Shown here: positions 49,236-61,884 of the stretch, one piece after another
Position numbering within the stretch: the stretch's first letter is position 1
How the letters are laid out: each line of letters starts with the position of its first letter
NCBI GenBank assembly: GCA_024734555.1
Contig: JANPWX010000038.1
Location: 4,214,454-4,278,453, forward strand
DNA: 64,000 nt
Direction of reading: 5' to 3'
From: Trochalopteron elliotii
Lineage: Eukaryota > Chordata > Aves > Passeriformes > Leiothrichidae
Made by a program: the position numbers and the translations under genes
Notes under the pieces: model-generated
Databases searched by the model: none
Seen by the model: the letters and a program-made list of their open reading frames with translations, nothing else
Told to the model about the DNA's origin: nothing

Positions 49236-52200
49236 CTGACACAAAAAAAAAAAGGACTGGAACTTCACCTCATACACTTCACCCATGTTCACATCCTCAC
49301 ACAGCATGAGATCATTGGCCAAGCAAAAAAGCTTTCTGCGTGAGAACTCCTGAGCGTGGTCTCACAGCAGATTAGTGCTACTTGGCATAAGCTACAGTTT
49401 AACCTTCCACTGCAGGCCACAGTTCTAAGGAGGACTTTTGGGCCACTGAACTGTATTGTTTAGGCCTGATTTTGAGCACCACGTTTTAATGGATGTCTCT
49501 TGCTATTAGGAGGCAAGCGCAGGGAATACAACTGTTAACAATAGCTTTGAGAATTGTTAAAGACTCTTCTTTATCCCAGCTGAAGAAACAAATGACTCCC
49601 AGACCAAAGGGTACGCAGTTCCTCTCCTAGCAGCAGTGGGTTTCACTCACAGGGAGAATATTTTTATTAGTTTTTCAAAGGGCCTGTTATAATACTGGTG
49701 CACTTACCTCTAATGTACTGTAAAGAGACTTGAACTGCTGCCAGCAGGAGGGCTGTGAAGGGATTTTTGAGGCACCGTGACAGGTCTTCAATTGACTTTA
49801 CTAGTAGCTTTTACACATCTCTTTGGAGCTCCATTAAAACAGTTTATTTAGTGTTATTTCAATTGCTTTCATTAAAGATCTGTTTTGTGCTGTTCCAGTT
49901 GGAGTGTTCTCTCAGTCTTGTACTTCTCTGAGGCTTCTGACTGGGATGCAAAAGCTACCACAGTTATCCTGCCGACAGTAGACTGCCTAATTTTTATATA
50001 AGTCTCTTATCTTCACATACTTTGAAGTACTTGTTCTTTGCATGTAAATCATTCCTACCCACAAATTAAATCTGAATTGCTGCAGCAGTGCTGGAAAGGC
50101 AGTTATGAATAAAGGATATATTTTATTAAACTTCAGTATGCATGAGCTATGGATCTGCTTTACTCACATCAAAGAGAAATACTCTTACTTCGAGTGAGTT
50201 CTGGTAAACTTAAGCCCAAACTGCAGGACAGCTAAGAAGATCATTCAATGGAAAAGAAGGAGCAGTGGGCTGCTCTGAGTCCTCCCTAATTTCATTTTAC
50301 CGTGGCATGTCACTCTGCATGTGCTAGGGCTGATGTTCAGCCACCTTTATCTAGTACAGGGCAGAGCTTCAGCTCCTGAAAGAGTCAGGTCTGAAATGAT
50401 ACTCTCTCTGTTGCTTCCATTGGGATCTGCAAAGTTTACATTTGTTCTAGTCATTTCTTCCCATCTTTCCCAGCCTCCCTTTTCTTCTTTTTTAAGTGAA
50501 ACTAAACATTTACATGAAGGATGGACCCATAAACCTCTGAAAAGCATCTAGCTCAGTGTTAGACTTCTTCTGAAAAGCTACAGAATTTCCTTGGATGTTT
50601 CCTACAGCGCAGTGCCCATTTTCATAATTCATAAAAATTTCACATTTAGGCTTTTAAGTTCTCTGACCACACACTTCAGGATTTTTTTCCCTTTTTTAAA
50701 AATTAAATTTACTCAAGAGTCATGAGTCTAAAGAATCAGGACACCTTTTTTCCCCCAAATTTTGGGTGTGTATCTTTCTATAGAGCAAGGAATTTCATTG
50801 TCAGGAGTAGTTTATGAACCAACCTTTTTCCAATATAAAATAGCATAAACATCATTAGTAAACGCTGCTGAATTGCCGCATTCCTTTTATAACCTTTTTG
50901 AAGATCCACTTTCCTTAGGAAGATCCTCACAACAAATTCTGGACTTGTTTCCAATGACAGCTGGCACTTCCCTGCCAGAAGCACAGTCACTCAACTTCAG
51001 GCTGTTCGTGTTCTTTACCATTTGCTCTCCCATGAGTGCATTTGCTGGGGGAAGAACTGCGGCTTGACTGAGTATCTAAACAGCCAAAATATTTGAGAAG
51101 CTGAGCAATAGCTCTTGTCATTCAAACAATTCCAAATCTGCGTTTGTACTCTGCAGCTCAACTGCAAAACACGCAAGTGATGCAACTAGAAAGGAATATT
51201 AAACCTTTGTTCCTCCCTTTCAGCTCCCCTGTGGAACATTTAAGGGAAACTCAGATGATTTTCCAGCTTAAGAGAAAATGAGGCATTACTTACACCACAG
51301 GGGCCCAATCTATTACCCTCAGGACATGAGGATAACACCCACTGACATCACTGGAGATTACTCATCTCTAAGGGTGGGAGAACAGGAGACAAAGACATTT
51401 AATGCAGACTGCATGTCTAGATCCCAGAGTTCCTCCTAATTTGTCTTGAAATTTCCAGCAGTCAAGCTCCTTTGCCAAACCACCCAGTTTCTTGGCCTCT
51501 CAGCTCACCTGCTCTGCTTTTTACCCTCAGAGTCTAGCTTTTCCCTGATTTCATTAGCCTCAGTTTTTAATGTGGGTTTTGCAGACTCTATAACAACTCA
51601 AAGAATCACCAAAGAAAAAGACAAACACCCAAAATATTGTGTTCTAGAATGTTCCAAAAATAATAGCCATGAAGACCTGCTAACAAAACATTTTTAAACC
51701 AGGAGTGAAACATGAACTGTTGCTTTTTAAGCAGTTAAGCAGCCATTCCTGAAAAATATATTTCTGTTTGGTATCAGAAAGATTATTATTCTGGATATGT
51801 AACAACAGAAGTAACTTTTAAAAATGAGAGTACAAAAATGGAGAAGTGCCAAGGCTTAGAAATACTGGAAAGAATGCTAGGAAAGCAGGTGATGAATGGT
51901 TGGCTGGAAATCCACTTTCAAGGAAGTAGCATGAGGTGAACAAGGCATCTAAGTGACAGATGAAAAATATACTCCCTTCTAAACATTTTCACCTGTGAAA
52001 GAAGCTTTGAAACACTGACAGTTTTTTCTGTCTGATAACATCTCTTAATTATTGTTTTTCTATTTTAATCTTTTTCCTGAAGAAGAGTCCTAAAATAAGA
52101 GTTTACACCAAGAAAATATCAGGATAGGAAAAACAGCAACATAGGATTTAAATAATAAATTAATATATAAATTCAGGTGGGGGCATGCCATGTATCCAGC

Positions 52201-54830
52201 TGCTAGGTGTCAGCCAGTCCCTTGGGTTTTTTTACTCCTTACTGGCTTTCTTCCATGTTCTTCTCTTAGTTCTCTTTCTCTTTCAAGCATCTCTGCCACT
52301 TCCCCTTCCCACAGACATTTACAGCACTTCTCGCTTCCACTCTCCTAATTCACTTGTCCCAGCTGTTGACCTTACTTTCTCTCTCACTTTGTCTCCCTCT
52401 GGTGTCTGTATTTTTGGCATGGAGAGCAGAGCTGGGACTGTCTCCTCATGCCATCAGTCATGGAAGTCATGCTCTACAGGCAGCAGGTGCTGGACATGTG
52501 TTTTCACTGCTCTCCCCCAATGAAAAATGCTTCCCTGAATGATGTGACAGGGAGGATTTTTTGAGACAGTTGATGGCAGGAAGCTCTCGCTCATGCCTTC
52601 TGACAAGGCAAATGGATCAGTCCATCTGTAAGCCAGCCAGGAATGTATGATCCATCACATGCACAGTAATGCAGACACTGAGTAGGTCACCAGCAGGCTG
52701 CCTCTTGATCTGAAAGGCTCCTTAGGTAAGGTGATGGATTATCTCCTACACTTTCCCATTCTGGAGGGTGGGATCCATTGAGGGAAAGCAATCGTGCCCA
52801 AAAAAGTAGCAGAAAAGCAGAAAAAAGTACAGGTACAGAATTTATAATGAATGCAAGGAATTAAAACATGCACATTAATCCCTCCCCAAGAAAAACAAAG
52901 AAGGAAAACATTAGCACCTCAGGCCTGCAGATAACAAAATCTTACTTTCATTAGAAGCACAGTTTTAATAATAGCAAAGCAAGAGAGAACAAGATCCAAA
53001 CAGTGCTATTCCTAAGCAAAGCAGCATTAGAGCAGAGGGACAATGTTCAATAACTGGACAGCTAATATTCACCACAGCAGTGGGGTATGAATTCCTGAGC
53101 ACTCACTGCTTATTAGAAAAAAAATCACAACCAAAATAAAACACAAACAAACAACAACAACCACAAAAGGGTACTTGATACAGCCCTTTCTCCAATGAAA
53201 ACCTTTCTGCAATACTATCCTTCTATCCTTCAACTGGAGACAGGAAAAAAAAATAATTAGAAAGAAAGAGATGAATCCTGGGGAGAAACGGGAGTTTTAT
53301 TCATAAAGATCAGTGAATCAGTGATCCCAGGACTTCACAAGGTTTGCTAAAGTCATGGTACCAGGATGTCTTTGGCAGAGACACGGGAACACAGTGTCAG
53401 ACAGCCTGAATGCCACCATTGTCCTTCTGCCTCAATGGTTGGCTCTGGGACCAAGGTAGCATTTCTTCCACCTGAATCTGGGCCAGAACATATTTCAGTG
53501 TTCCTCATTGACTGAGCTGCATGTTGACACCCAGTCTTGTGGTAATGATGATGACTGCTAACTACTGAAGGAGGAACAAATCCAGTCTGCTCTTTGCTCT
53601 AGCAGCACTTTTTTGTCTGCTTAGCAGTAACCCAGCACGCCTTGAAGAGCACAGGATGTAAGGAGATACTCCAGGCAGGAGAGATCAGCAGCTTGTTGAT
53701 GTCGGTGTGGGAAATGAGTCCATTTGAGCTCATGGCAACTTGTCAGTATTACCATCAATTTCAGCCAGAAGAGGAATTGCTTGCAGATCAAAGAACTGGC
53801 TGATGGCAACCATTGATATGCTGCCTCCAGCACAACCACTTTTCTCCCCACAGGACTGCAAAGATGGAACAGGTCCCCTGACACAAAGCGGGCAAAACAC
53901 TTCCTAGAGCATCTGTGACAACATTGTCTTACACCAATTCTTCCTGAGACAAGTTCACAATCTTCCCAGTCAGTCTGTTTCACCACTTTGCTACCCTTAA
54001 AAATACAATTTTTCTAATATAGGAGCTAATCTCTGTCACAAACTCACTGGGGTTTTTTTCCCCTATGATCACAAACCTGCAGAACAAGCTATCACTAACC
54101 TCTTTATGACAGATCTTGCTATACTGGAGGCCGTAAGTATAGACCATCTTCTCTTTTTTGGATGGGAAAAGGGTAAAAAAAAGAGAAAGCTCCTCATGTT
54201 TTCCTCATAGGTCACTTCTAAATCTCTTGTCATTACTATTGCTGCATTCTGGACTTCCTTTGATTTACCTAAAACTTTGTCATACTGCCAGGAAAAGGTT
54301 AAAAAAACCAGGATGTCAGTGGAAAGGGGCAAGTAATCTCCTATCATACCACCCTTTGAAAGAGTTTGCTCTCCCCTGTTATTGTTTTGTTTTGTTTGTG
54401 GGTTTTTTTTGGGTTGTTGTATTTTTTTTTTAAATAAAGAAAATCATCACACAAACTTTGGTGCATTGGCCAAATTCTTAACTAAAATTACTGTGAAGTA
54501 TCAGAGATAAACCAATGAAGTATTTCACTTCAGATGTCACCGATGGGATAGCAGAAGGAAGAGACTGTTTTGTTTAGATACTCAGCAAAAGAACTCCTAT
54601 CTTCCAGATGGCTGAGAAGAAAAGATTAGCAACCATGATGACATGATAACACAGAGCTTCTGGAACAGACTGGAGGATGGCAGAGAGCCCAAGGAAGAGA
54701 CAAAATGAGCGAGAAACACACAGTGAACTGAGAGGGGGAAACAACAAATGAAATAAACCCCTGGTACTGACGTGAGTGTGGCCTAGGAAACGTGTGAACT
54801 ACTTCCAGTCCACATAAGGGCATTAGCACA

Positions 54831-55363
54831 GATACAGGTTTCAGCTGGGATAGAGTAAACTTACTTCCCAGTAGCTGGTATAGTGCTGTGTTTAGGACTG
54901 AGGATGAGAATAATGTTCATGACACACTGCTGTTTTGGTTGGTGCTGAGCCAAGAGCTCTCAGCTTCTCACCCCATCCCACCAGCAAAGAGGCTGGGGAT
55001 GCACAAGAAGTGGGGAGGGGACACAGCCAGGACAGCTGATCCCAACTGACCCAAGGCACACTCCATGCCCCTATAACATCATGCTCAGCCTAGAGAGCTG
55101 GGAGAAGAGAGGGAGGAGGGGAAGTTCAGAGGCATGGCATTTGTCTTCCAAAATCAGGGAGTCCTGCTTTCGTGTGGATGGCTGAACATCTGCCTTCCCA
55201 TGGGAAATGGTGAAGGAATTCCTTATTCTGCTTTACCTATATCATTCACCTACAAGTTTTTTTTTCCCTTTTACCCTTCCAATTCTCTCTACCATCCCAC
55301 ATGGAGGAGAGTGAGCTAGTGGCTGCATGGGGCTTAGTTGCTGTCTGACGTTAAACCATAACA
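54831..55363 (-). mobile_element. solo LTR of an endogenous retrovirus
   Basis: On the minus strand this matches, from memory, a widespread bird LTR that opens TGTTGTGGTTTAA (here TGTTATGGTTTAA, 55,363 to 55,351). It ends with a sequence whose complement reads GGTTTCAGCTGGGATAGAG (54,838 onward). Further recognisable blocks on the plus strand are GAGAATAATGTTCATGACAC near 54,907 and CAGCCAGGACAGCTGATCCC near 55,024. No internal retroviral genes adjoin it and no partner LTR is present, so it is a solo LTR of about 530 bases. A target-site duplication is not clear (GCACA on one side, GCATG on the other). It belongs to a different family from the LTR at 15.5 kb and lies in the opposite orientation. 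Confidence 0.8.
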
Positions 55364-56983
55364 GCATGTCCTGTCATAAAAATGTAACAAAGTTCTGATG
55401 GAAGATTTCAGCTTCTCATTGACAATGAGAGATTCCACTAGCCAAGGTTAAAATTTGGGGCAGCTATTTCTAACTTCAATTTTGTAGAGAGTGGAAAATG
55501 AATAGGTAAATTACTAGCCCAAATCAACTAATACTCATTTATAACCACAAATGTAAGTCTGGAAAGTACAGGTGTGAATTGCGCCTGTAATTTACAAGCT
55601 AGAAAAAAGCCAACATAACCACCCCACACAGCAGCATTGTCTTAGTCACTATAAATTTATATTTGACTTTGAAAAACTTGTCAAAAAGCTGAGAGTCTGG
55701 CAAGCCAACAATGATAAGTTGTGTCTAAAACTACCTGCCCCAAAAAGGAGGGACGTAGACTGAAAAGTAAGCAAATAAGACATAAAGGGGATTAAAAGAA
55801 TTTAAGAATACAAAAAAAATATAGATTATTAAAAAAAAAAGAAATGGGAGTAGTCTTTTACCAACCACTAACCAAAGCCCATCTATCTTCTGCAGATAAA
55901 TAGATCCACTCTGTTTCTACTATTTTACAGAAAGGATTCTTTCCTATTTTTCCTTTCTCTGTCAATTTTGCTCTCCTTACTCTGTTTATATCTTTCAACT
56001 TGTTCTTTCCCCATCTTAATGTATTTGGAATTACTTCAGAAATCAAATAGCATGGAAATAAAACTCCAATCAGAGATCTGCTTAGTGACACCTCCAGAAT
56101 TCAGATTTTGGCAGTGATGAAAATGAATTCTGATACTATTCAGCAAGGTTCAGACAGAAATAAACAGGCTTACAGAAATAACTGCTTTCATGGGAAGTGT
56201 CTACCATCTTCAGAATTTCTTGACTACTGTCAAAAGCTTAATCCAAACATTTTTGGCTGCAAATAAGAATGAAGAACAAAGTGTCAATGGTTGACTTTTT
56301 GGGGGAAAGTGTGTGAGTGGCAGCCTGTCAAATAAAGAGATGGTATTTTTCAAGAAAAAATGTTACAACCTGAAGAAAAAAAAGATACAAGCATAAAAGG
56401 CAAACAGCAGCCAAAAAAGGCTTCCAAATATTCATTTGTTTCTAAATGCAGATAACTACAGATTTCACACCAGTTCTTTCCTCAGGCCATTCTCAATTTT
56501 TTTTAAGTTTTTTAACTACAGTACATATTTTTAAACAGTGGGAATATGTAATGATTTGAACAGTTTATCACAAGGTGTCAGATTTTCCAGCAGTAAATAC
56601 ATTTAAAATCAGGACCAGATTGTTTAGGCATAAATATTGTTACTCCCTTCTCACCCAAGGAGTTAGCAGAAATTCAGGGTCAAAATGTCATTTTATTATA
56701 AAAAAGAAGTTGATATAGAGGATGCACATCTCTTACATGGTCTTGTTATTTGCAATGAGTGTACTAGAAAATCTATTTCCCTGAACGCAGTAGGAGATAG
56801 CTTATTTGCTCACTGTGCTCAACTTCCATCTAACTGACAATGAACTCAACCCCCTCTCTTTGTAAGTTGCCTTTCATCCCTCAGGATTTTCACTTAATGC
56901 TTGCTTTGCTTGACTTCTTGCGTCTCTTCTGTCCACTGGTCTGCAGTTATAATTGCTTTTTTTCATGGCGAGACAAAAAGTAT
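55364..56983. other. unique AT-rich sequence
   Basis: No gene recognised. A-rich runs occur at 55,811-55,842 and near 56,378. A minus-strand open frame at 55,858-56,091 has no recognisable features. The right-hand end is the target region of the CR1 insertion that follows. Confidence 0.55.
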
Positions 56984-57713
56984 AATCATAGAATAACAGA
57001 ATCTGCTGAGTTGGTAGGCACCCATCAGGATCATCGAGTCCAATTCCTGGCCCTGCACAGGATACCCCAATAATCACACCATGTGTCTGAGAGCAGTGTC
57101 CAAACACTTCCTAGATTCTGTCAATCTTGGCACTGTGACCACACCCCTGGGGAGCCTGTTCCAGTGCCCAGCCACCCTCTGGGTGAAGAACCTTTTTCTA
57201 ATGTCCAACCTCCCCAGACACAACTTCAGGCCATTCCTCTGGGTCCTGTCACTGGTCACCACAGAGAAGAGACCAGTGCCTCCCCTTCCTCATCCCCTCA
57301 TGAGGAATTTGTAACTGTGATGAGGTCTCGCCTCAGTCTCCTCCAACAACAAACCAAGTGACCTCAGATTCTCCTCATTCAACTTCCCCTCAAGGCCCTT
57401 CACCATCTTTGTTGTGCTCCTTTGGACACTCTCCAGTAGTTCAATATTGTGGCAATAGTTCTCAATAGTTCTCATATTGTGGCACCCAAACCAGTCCCCA
57501 GCGCTGGAGGTGAGGCCACCCCAGAGCAGAGCAGGACAATCCCCTCCCTGTCCCCACTGGCCATGCTGTGCCTGATGCCTTTCAGGACATGCTTGGCCCT
57601 CCTGGCTGCCAGGGCACTGCTGGCTCATGTTCAACTTGCCATAAACCAGGACCCCCAGGTCCTTTTCCATGGCACTTCTCTTCAGCATCTCGTTGCCCAG
57701 ACTATGCACACAT
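56984..57713 (-). mobile_element. CR1 LINE fragment, 5'-truncated, well preserved
   Basis: A minus-strand CR1 copy of about 730 bases. Its 3' terminus reads AATCATAGAATAACAGAATC on the plus strand, the standard CR1 tail. The minus strand encodes the end of the reverse transcriptase: GNGLKL and GHWNRLPRGVV are visible between 57,262 and 57,074, matching the family pattern GNGLKLRQG and HWNRLPREVV. Further upstream the frame is broken by shifts. A 30-base direct duplication at 57,444-57,484 is peculiar to this copy. It shares its subfamily with the plus-strand copy at 61,885-62,482. The left edge of the coding part (57,713) is the truncation point, to within about ten bases. Confidence 0.95.
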
Positions 57714-59476
57714 GAACATTTTTGCAAGCAATGATATATGCTTGAGGTTTCTGTCAAAGCTGCTACAATTTCAACAGTTTTTTTTCAGTGAGGAAGACCC
57801 ATCATTCATTACAATTTTGAGTATCACAAAAGGACATCAGTTCACCTAGTGGTTACAAAAAGGCTTAAGTTGACCTTAATCCTTTTTAAAATAATATTTC
57901 TGCATCCCACCATAAGTTACTGAGACTAATACAGGAATTATTAAGTCACATTCCAGAACCATAATAGTCCCCCAGCTATGAACAACTATGAATGTGCATC
58001 AACAATACATGAAGGGTCAACAATAGATGAAAGGTATTTTCAGGACAGATATTAACTATGTTTTAAAATCCCATTTCTGTCTCTAATTTTCAGGAAAGAA
58101 GAGTTGTTACTGTGACTTCCCTGTCAGGCAAGTAAAAATAAAAGAGCAAAAAGTAACATTTGTGAGGGTGTGTATTTTTGATGGCTGACGTAAATTTCAG
58201 TTGGAATGAGTGAGCTGCTCCACTGTGCAAAAATGAAACTGGTCTCTTTTAGACTTTGAGAGATTACAGACTGCCACAAATTAGTTAGACTAAAGTGAAC
58301 CAGAAAACCCAGAGTGGTTCAAAGCTCCAACAGAGCTGAAATGCTCTCAGAGTGGGGAAACAGGGATTTAAAAACAGACTTATAGGTTTTGATGATACAA
58401 ACACACACAAAATGTTTTTTGAAGGTAGGGTAATTTTTGACAGTTTGTATGAGAACTTTTAAAACTGTTTCAGTTTCCTTAAAGATGAAATAAGAAGTTG
58501 CATTACAGAAAGTCAAGGAGCCTTGCACTTCATATACTGTTATAGATTTCATTTTTATACAAGAGTTCTCTCTAGAAGGAAAATAAGAAGAAGAGGGGGA
58601 AAAGAATTGGGGTATACACTTGGCCAAAGACAGACCAAAGAACCATTTCCCAAAGGAAGAGCTCCAGAAGGAGCTGGGGAAGATACTTAGACCACAGAAA
58701 GCAAAGTTTTTGCTCTAGGTGGCTTATCCCACTGCAACACAAATGGTTGTGAAAAGCTCCTTCCATAAGATATCCTCTCTGTTGCTGCTGTCTCTCCCAG
58801 AAGCAGCTCAGTCAAATTGGTTGGCAGTTGCCACTATTCAGAAGAGGATCAACACGTTGCAAAAACCAGAAGTACACATCATGAATGAAAAGGTAAAGAC
58901 AGCACAACTGACTTGAAGGGACAGTGGTGAAAACTGCAGTCAAGGTTGATTAGACTATCCTCATTGAAAGCCAAAAGACAATCTTTAAAGTTCAACTTAC
59001 TTTCAAAATGTAGCTATCTATGTCAAGAACTGTCAGAAAGTTTTATACTAAGCATGGGAAAAGGCAGGAAAAGGAAAAACAAAACCACAGTCAATTAAAG
59101 GTAGAGAAGTAAAACAGAGATCCTCTGGTGGTGAAGTTTCCCACTCATTAAAGAAGTTTGTTTCCAAACAAGACAGATAAATAAATGGGGAAGGATACAA
59201 GCTGTGGCAGCAGAAAAGGAGACAAATCTTGAAATGCATGAAAAATTTGTCAATTCTTTTGGTAATGTTATTTACAATACAAAGTGAACAACTGAAAGAG
59301 GTTATCAGTTTCAGGTCAGCTTTCTTTTCCTCAAGACTCACAGACCCCCCTGATGACTGGAAGACAGGCAAGGTCAGGGGAAAGGTATTTCTGTTGCAGT
59401 GAGGAAAAGGAAGATTAGTAGAGTCTTACTTTTGATATTAGTATGCAAATTCCCTATTATTCCCACACCAAAACAG

Positions 59477-59629
59477 CAGCAGCCACTGTCACACCTGGAG
59501 ATCATGGGGGCAGTCATCCTCCAGGAACAGCAAACTATGATTGGAAAGAGAAGGTTCTCAGAAGAAGCCATCTCAGTTTTGCAGAGAGCACCATGTCTCC
59601 CCCACCTGAGAGACCTTCCATTCCTGTGG
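59477..59629 (+). other. candidate 153-base internal exon, unrecognised
   Basis: An acceptor-like CACACCAAAACAG precedes 59,477, and a good donor, CTGTGG|GTGAGAG, follows 59,629. The stretch is exactly 51 codons, open from end to end in one phase. It begins QQPLSHLEIMGAVILQEQQT and contains GKRRFSEEAISVLQRAP. GC content is higher than in the flanks. The acceptor pyrimidine tract is only moderate, and a second plus frame and a minus frame are also open, which weakens the case. CAGCAGCAG at the acceptor would allow alternative acceptors three bases apart. I recognise no family. It could also be part of a decayed retrocopy. Confidence 0.2.
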
Positions 59630-60376
59630 GTGAGAGGTGCACCCCCAATCACATTGCCAGGAAATCAAAGGGACTGATAAACTCTCAATTTTCACATGTC
59701 TTTTCTTGAAGTAGCCTGTATGTTAAAAACCATACGCATTGCTTTGATTTCTTGTGATACTTTCCTTGGCTTAGCAAGGGGCTCTTTCAATGTCAAATCC
59801 CAGAAAATTATTCAAGGAAAGAGACCTAAGAAACCCTGGCTTGAACTATGAAAGCCTACCCAGAAGAGACACATTTAAATTCCCACAGTGATGCAGTTAT
59901 TCTTTGCTATTTCTGTTTCCTTTAAGTACCATTTTCATAACAAAACCACACCTGGGTATTATATAGTGGCTGCAGAGAGATTTTTCAGACCATTTGAAAA
60001 AAAACACAGTAAAGTAAATGTCGCTGTGCATATTGACCTGATTAAAACAAAACATAAGAAATCCATCTATCCCTAAAAATAAAGCATCCTGGGAGGAGAC
60101 TCAGCATAATATAATTAGCACCTGAGATAGAAAAAGGAAGTGTGTACAGATCTCCAGAGACAATTTTGTTCAAAGGCACCTAAATATCCTACAAATATGG
60201 GTTATAAGGACATGTGAAGATCATTTATGGGTTTAAAAACCTAAACCCAGTCAGATGCACTTTATATTGGTCTCAAAGGTGCACTGACAGACAGTAAGGC
60301 AACTCTTTACCTTTTATCACATATATCCAAAGTGTAATCCGACTCCCACAAAAGAATTCACATTTGTGATATGGGG

Positions 60377-60392
60377 AAAAAAAAAAAAAAAA
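60377..60392. repeat. A16 homopolymer
   Basis: Sixteen consecutive A following ATGGGG. No gene-like or retroposon-like sequence precedes it, so I treat it as a simple homopolymer and not as a retrocopy tail. Confidence 0.8.
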
Positions 60393-61884
60393 TCTTTCTC
60401 CAGAGCAGAGATGGGGTGGGCTTCCTAAAAGAGCTAGAATGATCGAAAAGAATGCTCTTAGCCCCTGCCATCAGCCTTCCTACAGATACCTCAGATAACC
60501 AAGTCTTTTATGCATCTGAACAGCTTTTTGACTAGACTACATATAATTTCTTTCATACATAGTGCCTTTTTCCTGAAGTAGTCATCACTGAAGCACAAGT
60601 TCAGCAACATTGTAACTGTTGTTCCATTACCTCTAAATTTAGGAATACATAATCCAAACAGGAAAGTTGGCTGCAAAAAGTAGGCATGCTGAGACTGTAG
60701 TCTGTATTCAGTTTTGTTAAATTGCAGATTAGCTAAAATGGAGCATTAAGTGTTATAGACTACATTTCAATGTGCCTGTCTTAATTATAAGGATATATTA
60801 TATCTTTTGACAGACTAGTGCCAAAAATCATCATGAGAGATGGAGCAGACTTGTGATCTGGGGTTTCAGAAGGGGACAAAACAATTCCGTGAAAATTTGC
60901 ATCACAGAAATAACTTGAGAACCACTATATGAAGGAGGAATATCCTAGGGAACAGACTGAAGCTGTGGGAGATCATCACCTGTATGGCCACATACTATTA
61001 AAGATTGGCAGACACCTTCTCCATATCACAGGGAAATCAGGATACAGGCTCAGTCACGTTGTCTGGGAAAGCATTGAAGTGGTGATGAGCAAAACATATT
61101 CAGAGGGCTGAGCTGTAAGGCACAGACACAACCAGAGCAAGTAGATTTACAGCCACCCAGTAGCAGTCATGTCCATCTCTCAGTGAAACTCCACAGGGCT
61201 GTATAATATTGCTGGGCAACTTAATGCCTAAGGGTTTTGACAGGTTTTCCCTCAAAAATTTTGTCATGGCTAGGGAGTTGTTGAAAATATGATGGAACAC
61301 ACCCTCAGCTGCTCCAGTCCACATCCAGCATGTTAGTTCAAATCCTCTCACAGGGTGCAGGACCTTCTGTCAAAGCCTTTGTTGTCACTGTCACTTAACA
61401 AGGCTGTTTAGCTGAAATTCTGTACTGTGCCCATGGTGATCATTAACAGAGCTGAGGATAGCCCTCACATATCCTGACCCTCGGCAGCACTGCCAGACTT
61501 TTCTTCTCACTACTTTATTGCTGTTCTGCTAAATGCACATGGCTGCTGTTAAAATCCCAGCCAGCTGCTAACAACTGCTGGGTTTTTCCCAGTTCATTAG
61601 GGGGCTACAAATAGTTTTAAATCATGAAGCTAATTAAGCAGAAATAAAGACTGCCAAATGGTTTAGGCCTCAAACAAAATACACATCTAGAAATTGCTGA
61701 CCTGCTAAAAGACTGCAGGAAAGGTCATCAGTCTGTGCCTTAGTTCATCAGCTTCCTCTACGCACGTATTTGAGTGTTATCTTTGTGAACTGCTGCCTTG
61801 GTGCTCCTCAGTGCCGGCCAGGAACAGTAGTTTTTGGCATCACAGCCTGCTGTTAGAGTGAGCCAACCACAATTCATGCTCCTG

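Larger units (their letters stand above)
41456..54830. other. unique sequence with small islands, no recognised gene
   Basis: The largest block without a clear mobile element. It contains the hairpin at 42,545-42,570, exon-like stretches at 45,171-45,284 (plus) and 49,098-49,235 (minus), a GC-rich patch at 46,690-46,920, and A/T-rich low-complexity stretches at about 45,887-45,922, 53,118-53,166 and 54,375-54,432. The open frames at 41,778-42,113 (plus) and 53,621-53,986 (minus) are among the longest but match no family I recognise and are within the range expected by chance. Confidence 0.5.
57714..61884. other. sequence between two inverted CR1 copies
   Basis: Mainly unique DNA lying between two head-to-head CR1 copies. 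A run of sixteen A lies at 60,377-60,392. An exon-like stretch at 59,477-59,629 is listed separately. Other open frames, such as minus 58,319-58,627 and minus 59,048-59,371, show no family resemblance that I can see. Confidence 0.5.

Noticed and set aside
53621..53986. 121-codon minus-strand open frame in a GC-raised patch
   Set aside because: Composition is not that of a recognisable protein. No splice sites or start context support it, and the length fits chance.
54375..54432. T-rich tract that could be the poly(A) tail of a minus-strand retrocopy
   Set aside because: The tract is interrupted by G-containing units and no retroposed gene sequence adjoins it.
61255..61350. GTTCAAATCC-like B box with a weak A box upstream (tRNA or SINE)
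   Set aside because: No cloverleaf can be drawn, the A box is poor and no SINE tail follows.
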